Source: Mogibacterium diversum_A (GTDB taxonomy: Bacteria; Bacillota; Clostridia; Peptostreptococcales; Anaerovoracaceae). From it: a stretch of DNA of 64,000 nucleotides. The notes under the pieces are model-generated. The model was not told where the DNA came from, did not search any database, and saw only the letters and a program-made list of their open reading frames with translations. The stretch lies in the NCBI RefSeq assembly GCF_938028775.1, contig NZ_CALIZG010000005.1, positions 37,560-101,559 on the forward strand, read 5' to 3'. Position numbers and translations under genes: made by a program. Of this stretch, positions 27,543 to 36,687 are shown piece after piece (the stretch's first letter is position 1; every line of letters starts with the position of its first letter).

Positions 27543-29382
27543 GGTGGAAGATAGCAGCGATATTAGAGACGAATACCGTCAGATTAAGGCGAGAGAGATG
27601 GAAGAGATGCAGGCTATTATGGATGCGATTAAAGAATCCAAAAATCCTGCAATCAGACATACGTGGCGTCGCCCAGTTACAGATATTAAGAATATACTGG
27701 AGACTAGTGCGGAGCTTTATGGAGATAAACCGTTATTTCTGCAAAAGTTCAACAAGGACGAACCCTTCCAAGAGATTTCTTATAGCAAGGTGCTAGCAGA
27801 TGTAAATGCTCTTGGAACTGCACTTATCGAGCTTGGACTAAAGGGGAAGCACATCGGCGTAATTGGCAAGAACTGCTATGAGTGGGCGGAAAGCTATCTA
27901 GCAGTAGTTGGTGGAACAGGTGTAGTCGTACCACTCGATAAGGAGCTCAATGAGGAAGAATTATCTCAGCTAACTGCTAGTGGAGAACTGTCAGCGGTCA
28001 TCACCATGGATAAGCATTATGATATATTTAAACGAATTAAGGAGAGAGATGATAACATACTTGATTTCGTTATAAATGTAGGAATGCACAGCAACGAGAA
28101 TGCCGACAAGGGGTTACTATCATGGCATAAGCTTAGAGAACATGGATATGAACTCGTAAAAGCCGGTGATAAAAGCTTTATAGATGCGGAAATAATAAAC
28201 ACCGATATGGCGATTATCCTTTTCACGTCTGGGACTACTGGAACCGCCAAGGGCGTAATGCTTAATAACAAGAACATCTGCTCTAATGTCATGGTAGCAC
28301 AGACATACTTAAACATTGAGGTGGGAGATATATTCTTCTCCGTACTTCCGATACATCACACCTACGAGTGCACGTGTACTTTCATCGAGTCGATGTACTG
28401 CGGAGCTACGATGGCATTTTGCCAGGGTCTAAAATATATAGTCAAAGACCTACAGGAGGTAAAACCGCATCTGATGCTTGCGGTGCCACTGATATACGAA
28501 AACTTCTACAGTAAGATCTCTAGACAGATTAAGAAGAGCGGTAAGGAAAAGCAGCTTAAAGCTCTGATGAAGATAAATAGGATTACTAAACATGTTGGAA
28601 TAGACGTGAGTAAACCTGCGACAAAGAAAATTACAGACCTTTTCGGTGGACGCATGAAGATGCTTATCGTCGGAGGTGCTGCGATTGATGGGGAGATTAT
28701 GGACTTCTATAGAGACCTTGGTATCACTGCAGTTCAAGGATATGGACTGACGGAGACATCGCCGATGGTTTCGCTAAATCCGGAGGATCCAAAGCTCATC
28801 GACAATGCATCTGCAGGGCACCTGCTACCTTTTGTAGAGTGCATGATTAGTGATAAGGATGACGATGGAGTGGGAGAGATTTGCTTCCGCGGACCTAATA
28901 TCATGATGGGGTACTATAAAAATAAAGAGAGCACAGATGAGGTGATTAAGGACGGATGGTTCCACACTGGTGATCTGGGATATCTGAGTGACAAGGATTA
29001 CGTTTATATTACAGGGCGTAAAAAGAATGTAATTATCGCGGCTAACGGCAAGAACGTTTTCCCAGAAGAACTCGAGTTCTACCTTATGAAGAATGAGTGC
29101 ATTGAAGAGTGCATGGTATGGGGTGATGAGGATAATGATGACCAGCTGAAGCGCGGCATATATGCGACTATTAAACCTAATAGGGAACTGCTCGCCGAGA
29201 AACTAGATGGAGAAGTTACCGATGAACAGGTGAGAGAATATATAGAACGCATTGTAGACAAACAGAATGAAACAATGCCTCTCTTCAAGAAAATAAACCA
29301 CGTCATCATACGTGATAGAGATTTCAACAAGACAACGGGTCTCAAGATTAGAAGGTTCGTTGAGGACAATAAGTGGTCATAG
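27493..29382 (+). CDS. Long-chain-fatty-acid-CoA ligase (AMP-forming), copy 2
   Basis: A 629-residue paralogue of the preceding enzyme: P-loop LFTSGTTGTAKGVMLNN, QGYGLTETSPMVSL, GWFHTGDLGYLSDKDYVYIT, and a C-terminal Lys in KTTGLKIRRF. Its N-terminus is about 50 residues longer and charged, a possible coiled segment (EYRQIKAREMEEMQA). ATG 27493 is chosen over an in-frame upstream start at 27376 because GAGG lies nine bases upstream and the longer form would be mostly read inside gene 1. The two genes overlap by 50 bases. Confidence 0.87.
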   Translation: MSINSTTETSRRDADSKVEDSSDIRDEYRQIKAREMEEMQAIMDAIKESKNPAIRHTWRRPVTDIKNILETSAELYGDKPLFLQKFNKDEPFQEISYSKVLADVNALGTALIELGLKGKHIGVIGKNCYEWAESYLAVVGGTGVVVPLDKELNEEELSQLTASGELSAVITMDKHYDIFKRIKERDDNILDFVINVGMHSNENADKGLLSWHKLREHGYELVKAGDKSFIDAEIINTDMAIILFTSGTTGTAKGVMLNNKNICSNVMVAQTYLNIEVGDIFFSVLPIHHTYECTCTFIESMYCGATMAFCQGLKYIVKDLQEVKPHLMLAVPLIYENFYSKISRQIKKSGKEKQLKALMKINRITKHVGIDVSKPATKKITDLFGGRMKMLIVGGAAIDGEIMDFYRDLGITAVQGYGLTETSPMVSLNPEDPKLIDNASAGHLLPFVECMISDKDDDGVGEICFRGPNIMMGYYKNKESTDEVIKDGWFHTGDLGYLSDKDYVYITGRKKNVIIAANGKNVFPEELEFYLMKNECIEECMVWGDEDNDDQLKRGIYATIKPNRELLAEKLDGEVTDEQVREYIERIVDKQNETMPLFKKINHVIIRDRDFNKTTGLKIRRFVEDNKWS

Positions 29383-29399
29383 AAAGAGAGATGATTGAT

Positions 29400-30497
29400 A
29401 TGGCAGAATATAAATATCCGGCGCTCCTTCATGATAGGGCTAAGCTGGTCAGCAACGTGAAGAAACTCTCAGACAAATGCGGTGAGCAGGGGATCCAAAT
29501 TGCGGGTATCATCAAAGCTACAAATGGTACAGTTGCGGCTGCCGAGGATTTTGTAGCAGGTGGAGCAAAACTTATCGGTTCATCTAGACTTGAACAACTT
29601 AAACGTGCTAAAGATGCTGGCATAAGAGTGCCACTTCTTCTAATAAGAGTTCCGATGCTATCTGAAATTGATGAGATGGTGGAGATTGCAGATATAAGTC
29701 TGAACAGCGAACCCTTAGTATTAGAAGCCATCAATAAGGCAGCACTTGATAAAGGAATCACTCATAAGGTGATTCTAATGGCTGATCTTGGGGACCTTAG
29801 AGAGGGATTCTTTAATCTAGATGAATTAGTTGAGACGGCTGTCAGGGTGGAGAATGAGATGCCTGGGCTTGTACTAGCTGGCATAGGGACTAACCTTGGA
29901 TGCTACGGCTCTGTAATTCCTACAGAGGATAAGATGGTAGACCTCGCTAAACTAGCGGAGAGAGTTGAAGCGGAGATTGGTAGAGAACTAGAATATGTAT
30001 CTGGTGGAGCTACAACGAGCTTGCTTGGAGTATACCATGGGTACATGCCAGATAAAATTAATATGCTGAGACTTGGGGCTGGACCTTTAATTGGTCCACT
30101 AGAAGATGTCAGATTGTGTTATAATCTTGAGGCTATGGATGAATTAGAGTGCCCCTTCGTGCTTAAAGCAGAGGTTATAGAGCTTAAGGTAAAAGCTAGC
30201 TATCCGCAGGGTGAGCTCGGGGTAGATGCTGCCGGTAAGAGGAGAGAGTATGTTGATAGAGGCATGCGTATGAGGGCGCTTCTAGCAATCGGTAGAGCTG
30301 ACTATGGAGATATAGATGATTTGGTTCCTGAGATGGAAGGAACATCAGTGATTGGCGCATCAGGTGATCACACCATCGTCGATGTCGAGGATGTAAAGGA
30401 CACTGTTAAAATCGGAGATATCATGACGTTTAGGCTGAAGTATTCCGCGCTGCTTAACTTAGCAGAAAGCGAAAATGTAAAGAAATACGAGATTTAA
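29400..30497 (+). CDS. Alanine/ornithine racemase-family PLP enzyme
   Basis: A 365-residue fold-type III PLP enzyme related to the ornithine racemase (Orr) of Stickland fermenters and to YhfX. The PLP lysine is in IAGIIKATNGTV, and the barrel continues through LMADLGDLREGFF, IGTNLGCYGSV and VSGGATTSLLG. ATG 29391 (adds three residues) is an alternative start. In Clostridium sticklandii Orr converts L- to D-ornithine; with the prd genes in this window an amino-acid fermentation role is plausible, but no ornithine genes lie beside it. It follows the acyl-CoA ligases closely. Confidence 0.75.
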   Translation: MAEYKYPALLHDRAKLVSNVKKLSDKCGEQGIQIAGIIKATNGTVAAAEDFVAGGAKLIGSSRLEQLKRAKDAGIRVPLLLIRVPMLSEIDEMVEIADISLNSEPLVLEAINKAALDKGITHKVILMADLGDLREGFFNLDELVETAVRVENEMPGLVLAGIGTNLGCYGSVIPTEDKMVDLAKLAERVEAEIGRELEYVSGGATTSLLGVYHGYMPDKINMLRLGAGPLIGPLEDVRLCYNLEAMDELECPFVLKAEVIELKVKASYPQGELGVDAAGKRREYVDRGMRMRALLAIGRADYGDIDDLVPEMEGTSVIGASGDHTIVDVEDVKDTVKIGDIMTFRLKYSALLNLAESENVKKYEI

Positions 30498-30527
30498 TAA
30501 CAGAAGGTTGAAAGGAGTAAGAGACCA

Positions 30528-31007
30528 ATGGCACCACATGATAATGAAATGACGAGAGAGGGATATGAAGCCCTGCAGAAAGAACTTGACCACCTAGTTA
30601 CGGTAACTAGAAAGGAAAATGCCGAGAGACTTAAGGAAGCCATCTCATATGGAGATATCTCTGAGAACTCAGAGTACGATGCGGCAAAGGATGCGCAGGC
30701 AGAAACAGAAGAGAGAATCACCACTATTGAAGCGATGCTCCGTACAGCAAAGATTGCAGACGAAGACGAGACACCTGATGAAGGTGTAATTGCTACTGGT
30801 CGCACAGTAACACTTCATGATCTAATTTACGATGAAGAGGTTACTTACAAGATTGTAGGAAATACAGAGGCAGATCCATTTAACGGAAAGCTTTCAAATG
30901 CGTCAGCAGTAGGTCAGCACTTACTCGGTGCAAGAGCAGGCGATGTACTAGAGTTTCCGGTTATAGACGGAACTGCAAAGTATAAGGTTCTTGACGTCAG
31001 AAAGTAA
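30528..31007 (+). CDS. greA: Transcription elongation factor GreA
   Basis: A 159-residue GreA that reactivates backtracked RNA polymerase by stimulating transcript cleavage. The N-terminal antiparallel coiled coil (about residues 5-75) carries the acidic tip DISENSEYDAAKDAQAETE, and the C-terminal FKBP-like domain includes SNASAVGQHLLGARAGDVLE. Ribosome-binding site AAAGGAG is nine bases upstream. lysS follows 88 bases downstream, a common clostridial greA-lysS order. Confidence 0.97.
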   Translation: MAPHDNEMTREGYEALQKELDHLVTVTRKENAERLKEAISYGDISENSEYDAAKDAQAETEERITTIEAMLRTAKIADEDETPDEGVIATGRTVTLHDLIYDEEVTYKIVGNTEADPFNGKLSNASAVGQHLLGARAGDVLEFPVIDGTAKYKVLDVRK

Positions 31008-31095
31008 AAATCCGTTCAATTAGTGTGCTGAAGATATTAAATGCGGTGCACGACAGCATATTTATACAGTTCGTGAGAAAGGGTTATGAATCACA

Positions 31096-33042
31096 ATGAG
31101 TAACGACAACGTAAAGACTCCTGAGCATGAACAGCCGGAGCTTACAGCAGAAGAAATAAGTGAGCAGCGACAGATCAGAAGAGAGAAGCTGCAAGAACTG
31201 CGTGAGATGGGCAGAGATCCATTTGTGCAGGAGACATACAATGTAACTGCTCACAGTAAGGATATCAAGGACAACTATGATGCTCTTGAAGATCAAGAGG
31301 TAGCGATTGCCGGTCGTATCATGAGCAAGAGAATCATGGGAAAAGCGGCATTCTTTGATGTTCAGGATAAGCAAGGCAGAATCCAGTGTTATGTTAAGCG
31401 CGATGATATTGGAACTGAAGAGTATAAAGTTTTCAAGACATATGATATAGGTGATCTTGTTGGCCTTAAGGGAATCGTCTTCAAAACCAAGACAGATGAG
31501 ATATCGATTCATGTGCATGAGCTTACACTTCAGGCAAAGTCCCTGCAGGTGCTTCCTGACAAATGGAGCGGCTTAGTAGACACGGATCTAAGATATAGAC
31601 AGCGATACGTAGATTTAATTGTAAATTCAGATGTTAGGGATACATTCTTAAAGCGTGCAAAGGTAGTTAGCACTATCCGTAGAGTGCTCGAGGACGATTA
31701 TGGCTTCCTTGAGGTTGAAACTCCAGTGCTACAGACGATAGCTGGCGGTGCTAACGCTAGACCATTTAACACACATCACAACGCACTAGACTTCGACTTA
31801 CACCTCAGAATTTCTCTAGAGCTTCCGCTCAAGAGGCTGATTGTTGGTGGACTCGATAGAGTATATGAGCTAGGCAAGGTATTCCGTAATGAAGGCATGG
31901 ATAAGAATCATAGCCCTGAATTCACTTCGATGGAATGCTACATGGCATATGGAAATCAGGAAGATATGATGGACCTCATGGAGCAGATTGTATATAAGTG
32001 CGCTATGGAAGTAAATGGTTCGCCTATTATCTCCTATGAAGGCAAAACTTTCGACGTTACACCTCCATGGAATAAGATTGACATGACAGAATCTGTAATT
32101 AAGGTTACGGGAATTCCGTTCGATAAGATCGATGATGATGCGGAAGCTCGTGAGCACGCAATCGCATATGGAATGGATGCCGAGGAAGTTAATAAGTGGA
32201 CTCGTGGAAAGATTATCGCAGAGATGTTTGATGAGTACTGCGAAGATATCCCAGGACTGCTTGATGGACCAGTGTTCCTGACTGGACACCCAGTAGAGGT
32301 ATCGCCGCTTGCAAAGAAGGATCCAAATGATCCTCGAATTACTCGCAGGTTCGAAGCCTACATCAACGGATGGGAGCTATCAAATGCTTTCTCAGAGCTC
32401 AACGATCCAATTGATCAGTATGAGAGATTCGCAGAGCAGCAACGAGAGCTAGACCTTGGTCTAGACGATGAAGCTCATCCGATGGATATGGATTTCGTAA
32501 ATGCGCTAGAGGTTGGAATGCCTCCGACTGGTGGACTTGGAATTGGTGTTGACAGACTGGTGATGCTGCTTACAGATTCTTCGACTATCAGGGATGTCCA
32601 GCTATTCCCTGTTATGAAGCCGCTTGGAAAGAGCAGTAGCTTTGAAGAAAAGACGGATAGAAAACTCGACCTATCAAAGGTTAAAGTTGAACCATTGTTC
32701 GAAGAGTTCGTAGACTTCGATACATTTAGCAAGTCTGATTTCAGAGTAGTTAAGGTTCTGGCTTGTGAGGAAGTACCTAAGAGCAAGAAGCTTCTTAAGT
32801 TCACCCTTAATGACGGTTCGGGCCAGGCTAGAACAATATTGTCCGGTATCAAGGAGACATACTCTGCAGAGGAGTTAATTGGAAAGACTCTCGTTGCAAT
32901 TACAAATCTTCCACCACGCAAGATGATGGGACTTGAATCATGCGGAATGCTGCTGTCAGCAATCTGTGATTATGATGGAGAGGAAATTCTAAACTTATTA
33001 ATGCTGGATGATTCGATTCCGGCAGGCGCAAAGCTATACTAA
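31096..33042 (+). CDS. lysS: Lysyl-tRNA synthetase with C-terminal tRNA-binding domain
   Basis: A class II LysRS of 648 residues; usual bacterial LysRS is about 490-510. An N-terminal OB-fold anticodon domain precedes the catalytic core with motif 2 GKVFRNEGMDKNHSPEFT and motif 3 GGLGIGVDRLVMLLT. After the normal end near residue 510, a linker leads to an additional domain at about 528-648 (DFRVVKVLACEEVPKSKKLL, then LPPRKMMGLESCGMLL). This tail is the Trbp111/EMAP-II-like OB-fold normally fused to MetRS. It should raise tRNA affinity. Its presence on LysRS is unusual; no frameshift or stop separates it. Confidence 0.95.
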   Translation: MSNDNVKTPEHEQPELTAEEISEQRQIRREKLQELREMGRDPFVQETYNVTAHSKDIKDNYDALEDQEVAIAGRIMSKRIMGKAAFFDVQDKQGRIQCYVKRDDIGTEEYKVFKTYDIGDLVGLKGIVFKTKTDEISIHVHELTLQAKSLQVLPDKWSGLVDTDLRYRQRYVDLIVNSDVRDTFLKRAKVVSTIRRVLEDDYGFLEVETPVLQTIAGGANARPFNTHHNALDFDLHLRISLELPLKRLIVGGLDRVYELGKVFRNEGMDKNHSPEFTSMECYMAYGNQEDMMDLMEQIVYKCAMEVNGSPIISYEGKTFDVTPPWNKIDMTESVIKVTGIPFDKIDDDAEAREHAIAYGMDAEEVNKWTRGKIIAEMFDEYCEDIPGLLDGPVFLTGHPVEVSPLAKKDPNDPRITRRFEAYINGWELSNAFSELNDPIDQYERFAEQQRELDLGLDDEAHPMDMDFVNALEVGMPPTGGLGIGVDRLVMLLTDSSTIRDVQLFPVMKPLGKSSSFEEKTDRKLDLSKVKVEPLFEEFVDFDTFSKSDFRVVKVLACEEVPKSKKLLKFTLNDGSGQARTILSGIKETYSAEELIGKTLVAITNLPPRKMMGLESCGMLLSAICDYDGEEILNLLMLDDSIPAGAKLY

Positions 33043-33063
33043 TATCACAAAATTATGATTATG

Positions 33064-33093
33064 ACAGGGCTCATGAAAAGGGTCCTGTATTTT
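33064..33093 (+). terminator. Terminator after lysS
   Basis: An imperfect stem ACAGGGCT (33064-33071) pairs with GGGTCCTGT using G-U pairs, followed by ATTTTT. Confidence 0.65.
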
Positions 33094-33119
33094 TATGCTT
33101 ATATGCATGTAATCAATAT

Positions 33120-33171
33120 GCGAGATATAAAACAAATCTATATCTCGCTATGGATAATAAGTATTTCCATA
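33120..33171 (+). other. Two successive hairpins in the leader of the MetE-like genes
   Basis: GCGAGATATA (33120-33129) and TATATCTCGC (33139-33148) are a perfect 10-bp stem; next TATGGA (33149-33154) pairs with TCCATA (33166-33171). No T-run follows. They sit between the lysS terminator and the first MetE-like gene. I found no S-box consensus. They may be a protein or small-RNA controlled leader. Confidence 0.4.
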
Positions 33172-33224
33172 AAATTTTACTTGATGGTAATCTATGTTTA
33201 GCGAACAAGAGGGGGTATGTATAT

Positions 33225-34343
33225 ATGAGCAATGAATTAAAGACACCATTTAGATATGACTATGTAGGAAGCTTTCTTAGACCACAGGCACTCAAGGATG
33301 CAAAGGCACAGTTAAGAAAGAATGAGATTAGCAAGGAAGATTACGACAAGATTGTTGATGAAGAGGTTGCAAAGCTTGTAGCTAAGCAGAAGGAACTCGG
33401 TTACCACGTAATTACAGATGGAGAGTTTAGAAGAGCTTTCTGGCATCTCGACTTCATGTGGGGGTTTGAGGGCGTTGAACATGAGAATACAGGTGGCGGA
33501 ATTCAGTTCCACGGCGAGCTCGCGTTGCTAGATGATACATACCTAGTTGGTAAGCTAAAAGCTAAGCCTCACCCATTTGTAGAGTATTTTAAATTCTTAA
33601 AGCAGTTTGAAGATGAGAATACTGTTGCTAAGTACACGATTCCTGCACCTGCACAGACATTCCAGCAGTTCATCATCCCGGATAACCTCGAGAGCACTAG
33701 AAAGTTCTACGAGACAAATGAAGAACTGATTCATGATATTGCCAATGCTTATCGTGAGGTAATTAAACAGTTCTACGATGCCGGTTGCCGTAACCTGCAG
33801 TTTGATGACTGCACATGGGGCGCAGTTGTAGGAGATGCTGCGAAATTGAGATATAAGGCGTTAGGTATAGATCTAGATACAGTTAAGTCACAGCTGCTTG
33901 AGGTGAACAACCTCGCACTTGAAGGAAAGCCTGAAGATCTAGTTATCACTTCACACATCTGCAGAGGAAATTATAATTCGACATACTTCTCAAGTGGAGC
34001 ATACGATTCAGTTGCAGATTACGTGTTCGCAAGAGAGAATGTAGATGCGCTGCTACTCGAGTATGATGATGAGCGTTCAGGCAGCTTTGAGGCACTTGTA
34101 AAGGTTTCTCCTGACAAGAAGGTGGTTCTCGGTCTTATCACTACGAAGTCGCCTAAGTTAGAAGATAAAGAAGCAGTTATTGCAAGAATTAAGGAAGCAA
34201 GTAAATACGTACCTCTTGAGAGACTGTGTCTCAGTCCTCAGTGCGGATTCGCATCTTGCGAGATAGGAAACAAGCTAACTGAAGAAGAGCAGTGGGCTAA
34301 GCTAAGATTAGTTAAAGAGATTGCAGAAGAAGTTTGGGGATAG
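33225..34343 (+). CDS. MetE-like methyltransferase, copy 1 (YxjG/YxjH type)
   Basis: A 372-residue homologue of the C-terminal catalytic domain of cobalamin-independent methionine synthase, like B. subtilis YxjG/YxjH, which lack the MetE N-terminal domain. Zinc-ligand regions are HICRGNYNSTYFSSG (His, Cys) and the C-terminal SPQCGFASCEIGNK (Cys). ATG 33225 is chosen because AGAGGGGG lies 12 bases upstream and it aligns with the start of the paralogue at 34373; an in-frame ATG at 33150 would add 25 unrelated residues inside the hairpin leader. Methyl donor and acceptor are not proven; homocysteine methylation is the family role. Confidence 0.85.
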   Translation: MSNELKTPFRYDYVGSFLRPQALKDAKAQLRKNEISKEDYDKIVDEEVAKLVAKQKELGYHVITDGEFRRAFWHLDFMWGFEGVEHENTGGGIQFHGELALLDDTYLVGKLKAKPHPFVEYFKFLKQFEDENTVAKYTIPAPAQTFQQFIIPDNLESTRKFYETNEELIHDIANAYREVIKQFYDAGCRNLQFDDCTWGAVVGDAAKLRYKALGIDLDTVKSQLLEVNNLALEGKPEDLVITSHICRGNYNSTYFSSGAYDSVADYVFARENVDALLLEYDDERSGSFEALVKVSPDKKVVLGLITTKSPKLEDKEAVIARIKEASKYVPLERLCLSPQCGFASCEIGNKLTEEEQWAKLRLVKEIAEEVWG

Positions 34344-34372
34344 ACTCTGCTAAGAAAGACTAGAGGTAAGAG

Positions 34373-35497
34373 ATGAGCAATTTAAAGACACCATTTAGAT
34401 ATGATTTTGTAGGAAGTTTTTTAAGACCAGAGAGACTTAAGGAAGCGAGAAGAGCTTTTGATAACGGTAATATCGGCTACGATGAGCTGAAGAAGGTCGA
34501 AGATGAGACAATTACTGAGCTCGTATCCAAGCTCAAGGAGCTAGGATATCACGTGATCACAGACGGTGAGTTCAGAAGAGCGACTTGGTATCTTGACTTC
34601 ATGTGGGCACTTGACGGTGTAGGACATAAGCCAACCAAGACTGGACTGCCATTTCATGGAGAGGATGCAATTGTAGATGATACATACTTAGTTGGTAAAT
34701 TAAAGCTATCGGGAGAGCATCCATTCATAGATCACTTTAGATTCGTAAAGCAGTTTGAGGATGAGAATACAGTTGCGAAGCAGACAATACCTTCACCAGC
34801 ACAGTTCCTCGCACAGTTCCTATTCCCGTTCAATCTGGAGTCAACCTTTGCTCAGTATGAGAGCGAAGAAGCATTTATCGATGATGTAGTAGAAGTATAT
34901 AATGAGTTCATCAGGCAGCTATATGATGCAGGCTGTAGAAACCTTCAGCTAGATGACTGCACATGGGGAATGTTCACAAACAAGTCCGGCTCCATTCTGT
35001 TCGGAACAACTGAGGAAGGTACAGTTGAAGTTCAGAAGAAGTACAAGGACGTTAACAATAGAGTGATTGATGCAGCACCTGATGACCTAGTGGTTACTAC
35101 ACACGTGTGCCGTGGAAACTACCATTCAACATATATCAGCAGCGGCCCATACGATGCAGTTGCAGATGTTCTGCTCGGAGAAGAGAATGTCTCTGCGTTC
35201 TTCTTAGAGTTTGATGACGAGAGATCTGGAGGATTTGAGCCACTTGCAAAGGTCCCTGAGGACAAGAAGGTAGTTCTCGGACTAGTTACTACCAAGAGAC
35301 CGGAGCTCGAAGATAAGGCGGTTCTTCATGCGAGAATCAAAGAGGCAAGTAAATATGTGCCTCTTGAGAGGCTTTATCTCAGCCCTCAGTGCGGATTCGC
35401 ATCTTGCGAGATAGGAAATAAGCTAACTGAAGAAGAGCAGTGGGCTAAGTTAAGACTCGTCAAGGAAGTAGCAGAAGAAGTTTGGGGACAGAACTAA
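34373..35497 (+). CDS. MetE-like methyltransferase, copy 2
   Basis: A 374-residue tandem paralogue of the previous gene. It keeps the His/Cys segment HVCRGNYHSTYISSG, the acidic LEFDDERSGGFEPL and the C-terminal SPQCGFASCEIGNK. Start and last about 110 bases are nearly identical in DNA to copy 1, while the middle has diverged, including an insertion near KSGSILFGTTEEGTVEV. Tandem MetE-like pairs also occur in B. subtilis (yxjG, yxjH). A strong terminator ends the pair at 35548. Confidence 0.85.
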   Translation: MSNLKTPFRYDFVGSFLRPERLKEARRAFDNGNIGYDELKKVEDETITELVSKLKELGYHVITDGEFRRATWYLDFMWALDGVGHKPTKTGLPFHGEDAIVDDTYLVGKLKLSGEHPFIDHFRFVKQFEDENTVAKQTIPSPAQFLAQFLFPFNLESTFAQYESEEAFIDDVVEVYNEFIRQLYDAGCRNLQLDDCTWGMFTNKSGSILFGTTEEGTVEVQKKYKDVNNRVIDAAPDDLVVTTHVCRGNYHSTYISSGPYDAVADVLLGEENVSAFFLEFDDERSGGFEPLAKVPEDKKVVLGLVTTKRPELEDKAVLHARIKEASKYVPLERLYLSPQCGFASCEIGNKLTEEEQWAKLRLVKEVAEEVWGQN

Positions 35498-35543
35498 AAC
35501 TCTGTTAGATAGACTAAACGCATGTGATTGATAATAATTCATT

Positions 35544-35572
35544 AAAGGGCAGCCCGAGGGCTGCCTTTTTCT
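35544..35572 (+). terminator. Terminator after the MetE-like pair
   Basis: GGCAGCCC (35548-35555) and GGGCTGCC (35558-35565) form a GC-rich stem flanked by AAA and TTTTT. Confidence 0.9.
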
Positions 35573-35689
35573 TTAAATAAAGCATTGAAAAAATTGCTGC
35601 AGTGTATATAATTAAATTGTACACAAGTTATGTGGCGGATTCAGATATATGGAATAGATTATGCGCTTTCGCCGATAAGGAGAAGAACA

Positions 35690-36673
35690 ATGAGTAAGAA
35701 TATATATTTTGCCGGTGGTTGCTTCTGGGGCACAGAGAGGGTATTCAAGGAGATACCAGGGGTTATAGAGACGACTGTTGGGTATGCGAATGGAAGAGTT
35801 GAGAATCCTTCGTATGAGCAGGTTTGCAGAGGTGATACTGGCCATAGGGAGACAGTTAAAGTCACATATAATCCTGAGAGACTATCGCTCGAGAAATTAA
35901 CACATGCTTTCTTTATGGTCATCGATCCAACTGTTCAGAATAGACAAGGACCGGATATCGGAACACAATACCAGACTGGAGTATATTACGAGGATGAGCA
36001 GGATTTGCCGATATTAGAGAAGGTATTCGGACAGCAGAGAGATATTAATGAAGAGTTCTACGTAGAACTAGAGCCACTTGGTTCGTTCTATGCTGCCGAG
36101 GATTACCATCAGGACTATCTCGATAAGAACCCAGGTGGATACTGTCACATTACAAACTATGAGATTGAAGAAGTTAGAGCGCTATTCGCTGCAGAAGCTG
36201 CCGCGGCTGGTCAGGAGATAAAGGATGATCTTTATCCGTCGGATGAGACCGAGGAGGAGCTATTCTACCGCATTGGACCACAGGCGTATAACGTCGTTAG
36301 AAAGTCGGGGACAGAGCGAGCTTTTTCTGGTGAATACGACGACTTCTTTGAAAAGGGCATCTATGTAGACGTCGTGAGCGGTGAACCGCTGTTCGTATCG
36401 ACGGATAAATTCAACTCTGGCTGCGGATGGCCTGCATTTACAAGACCTATAAGTGAGGAGCATGTGGTCTATCTGCGAGACAATACGTTCGGCATGGAGC
36501 GCATTGAGGTTAGAAGCAAGGGTGCAAATTCTCATCTAGGACACGTATTTCAGGATGGACCAGCAGAAGATGGTGGCATGAGATACTGCATCAATTCAGT
36601 AGCTCTAAAATTTATACCAGTTAAAAACATGCTAGAGGCAGGTTATGGCGACCTGATTGAACTTGTAAAGTAA
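35690..36673 (+). CDS. msrAB: Bifunctional methionine sulfoxide reductase MsrAB
   Basis: A 327-residue fusion that repairs both epimers of methionine sulfoxide. The N-terminal MsrA domain starts at the signature FAGGCFWGTERVFKE with catalytic Cys11 and has YQTGVYYED; the C-terminal MsrB domain (about 190-325) has SGCGWPAFTRPI, LGHVFQDGP and the catalytic Cys in RYCINSVALKF. The zinc-binding CxxC pairs of many MsrB proteins are absent. ATG 35690 follows AAGGAGAAG; the frame opens earlier but without a ribosome-binding site. Likely oxidative-stress defence in an anaerobe. Confidence 0.95.
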   Translation: MSKNIYFAGGCFWGTERVFKEIPGVIETTVGYANGRVENPSYEQVCRGDTGHRETVKVTYNPERLSLEKLTHAFFMVIDPTVQNRQGPDIGTQYQTGVYYEDEQDLPILEKVFGQQRDINEEFYVELEPLGSFYAAEDYHQDYLDKNPGGYCHITNYEIEEVRALFAAEAAAAGQEIKDDLYPSDETEEELFYRIGPQAYNVVRKSGTERAFSGEYDDFFEKGIYVDVVSGEPLFVSTDKFNSGCGWPAFTRPISEEHVVYLRDNTFGMERIEVRSKGANSHLGHVFQDGPAEDGGMRYCINSVALKFIPVKNMLEAGYGDLIELVK

Positions 36674-36687
36674 GAGGGAGGATGAAT

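Noticed and set aside
31008..31095. T-box leader before lysS, and likewise before gltX
   Set aside because: No AGGGTGGAACCGCG-type T-box sequence or specifier loop was seen in either leader.
33089..33224. SAM (S-box) riboswitch before the MetE-like genes
   Set aside because: No S-box sequence consensus; only simple hairpins are present.
33150..33224. In-frame extension of MetE-like copy 1 from ATG 33150
   Set aside because: The added residues do not align with the paralogue and lie inside a hairpin; ATG 33225 has AGAGGGGG.
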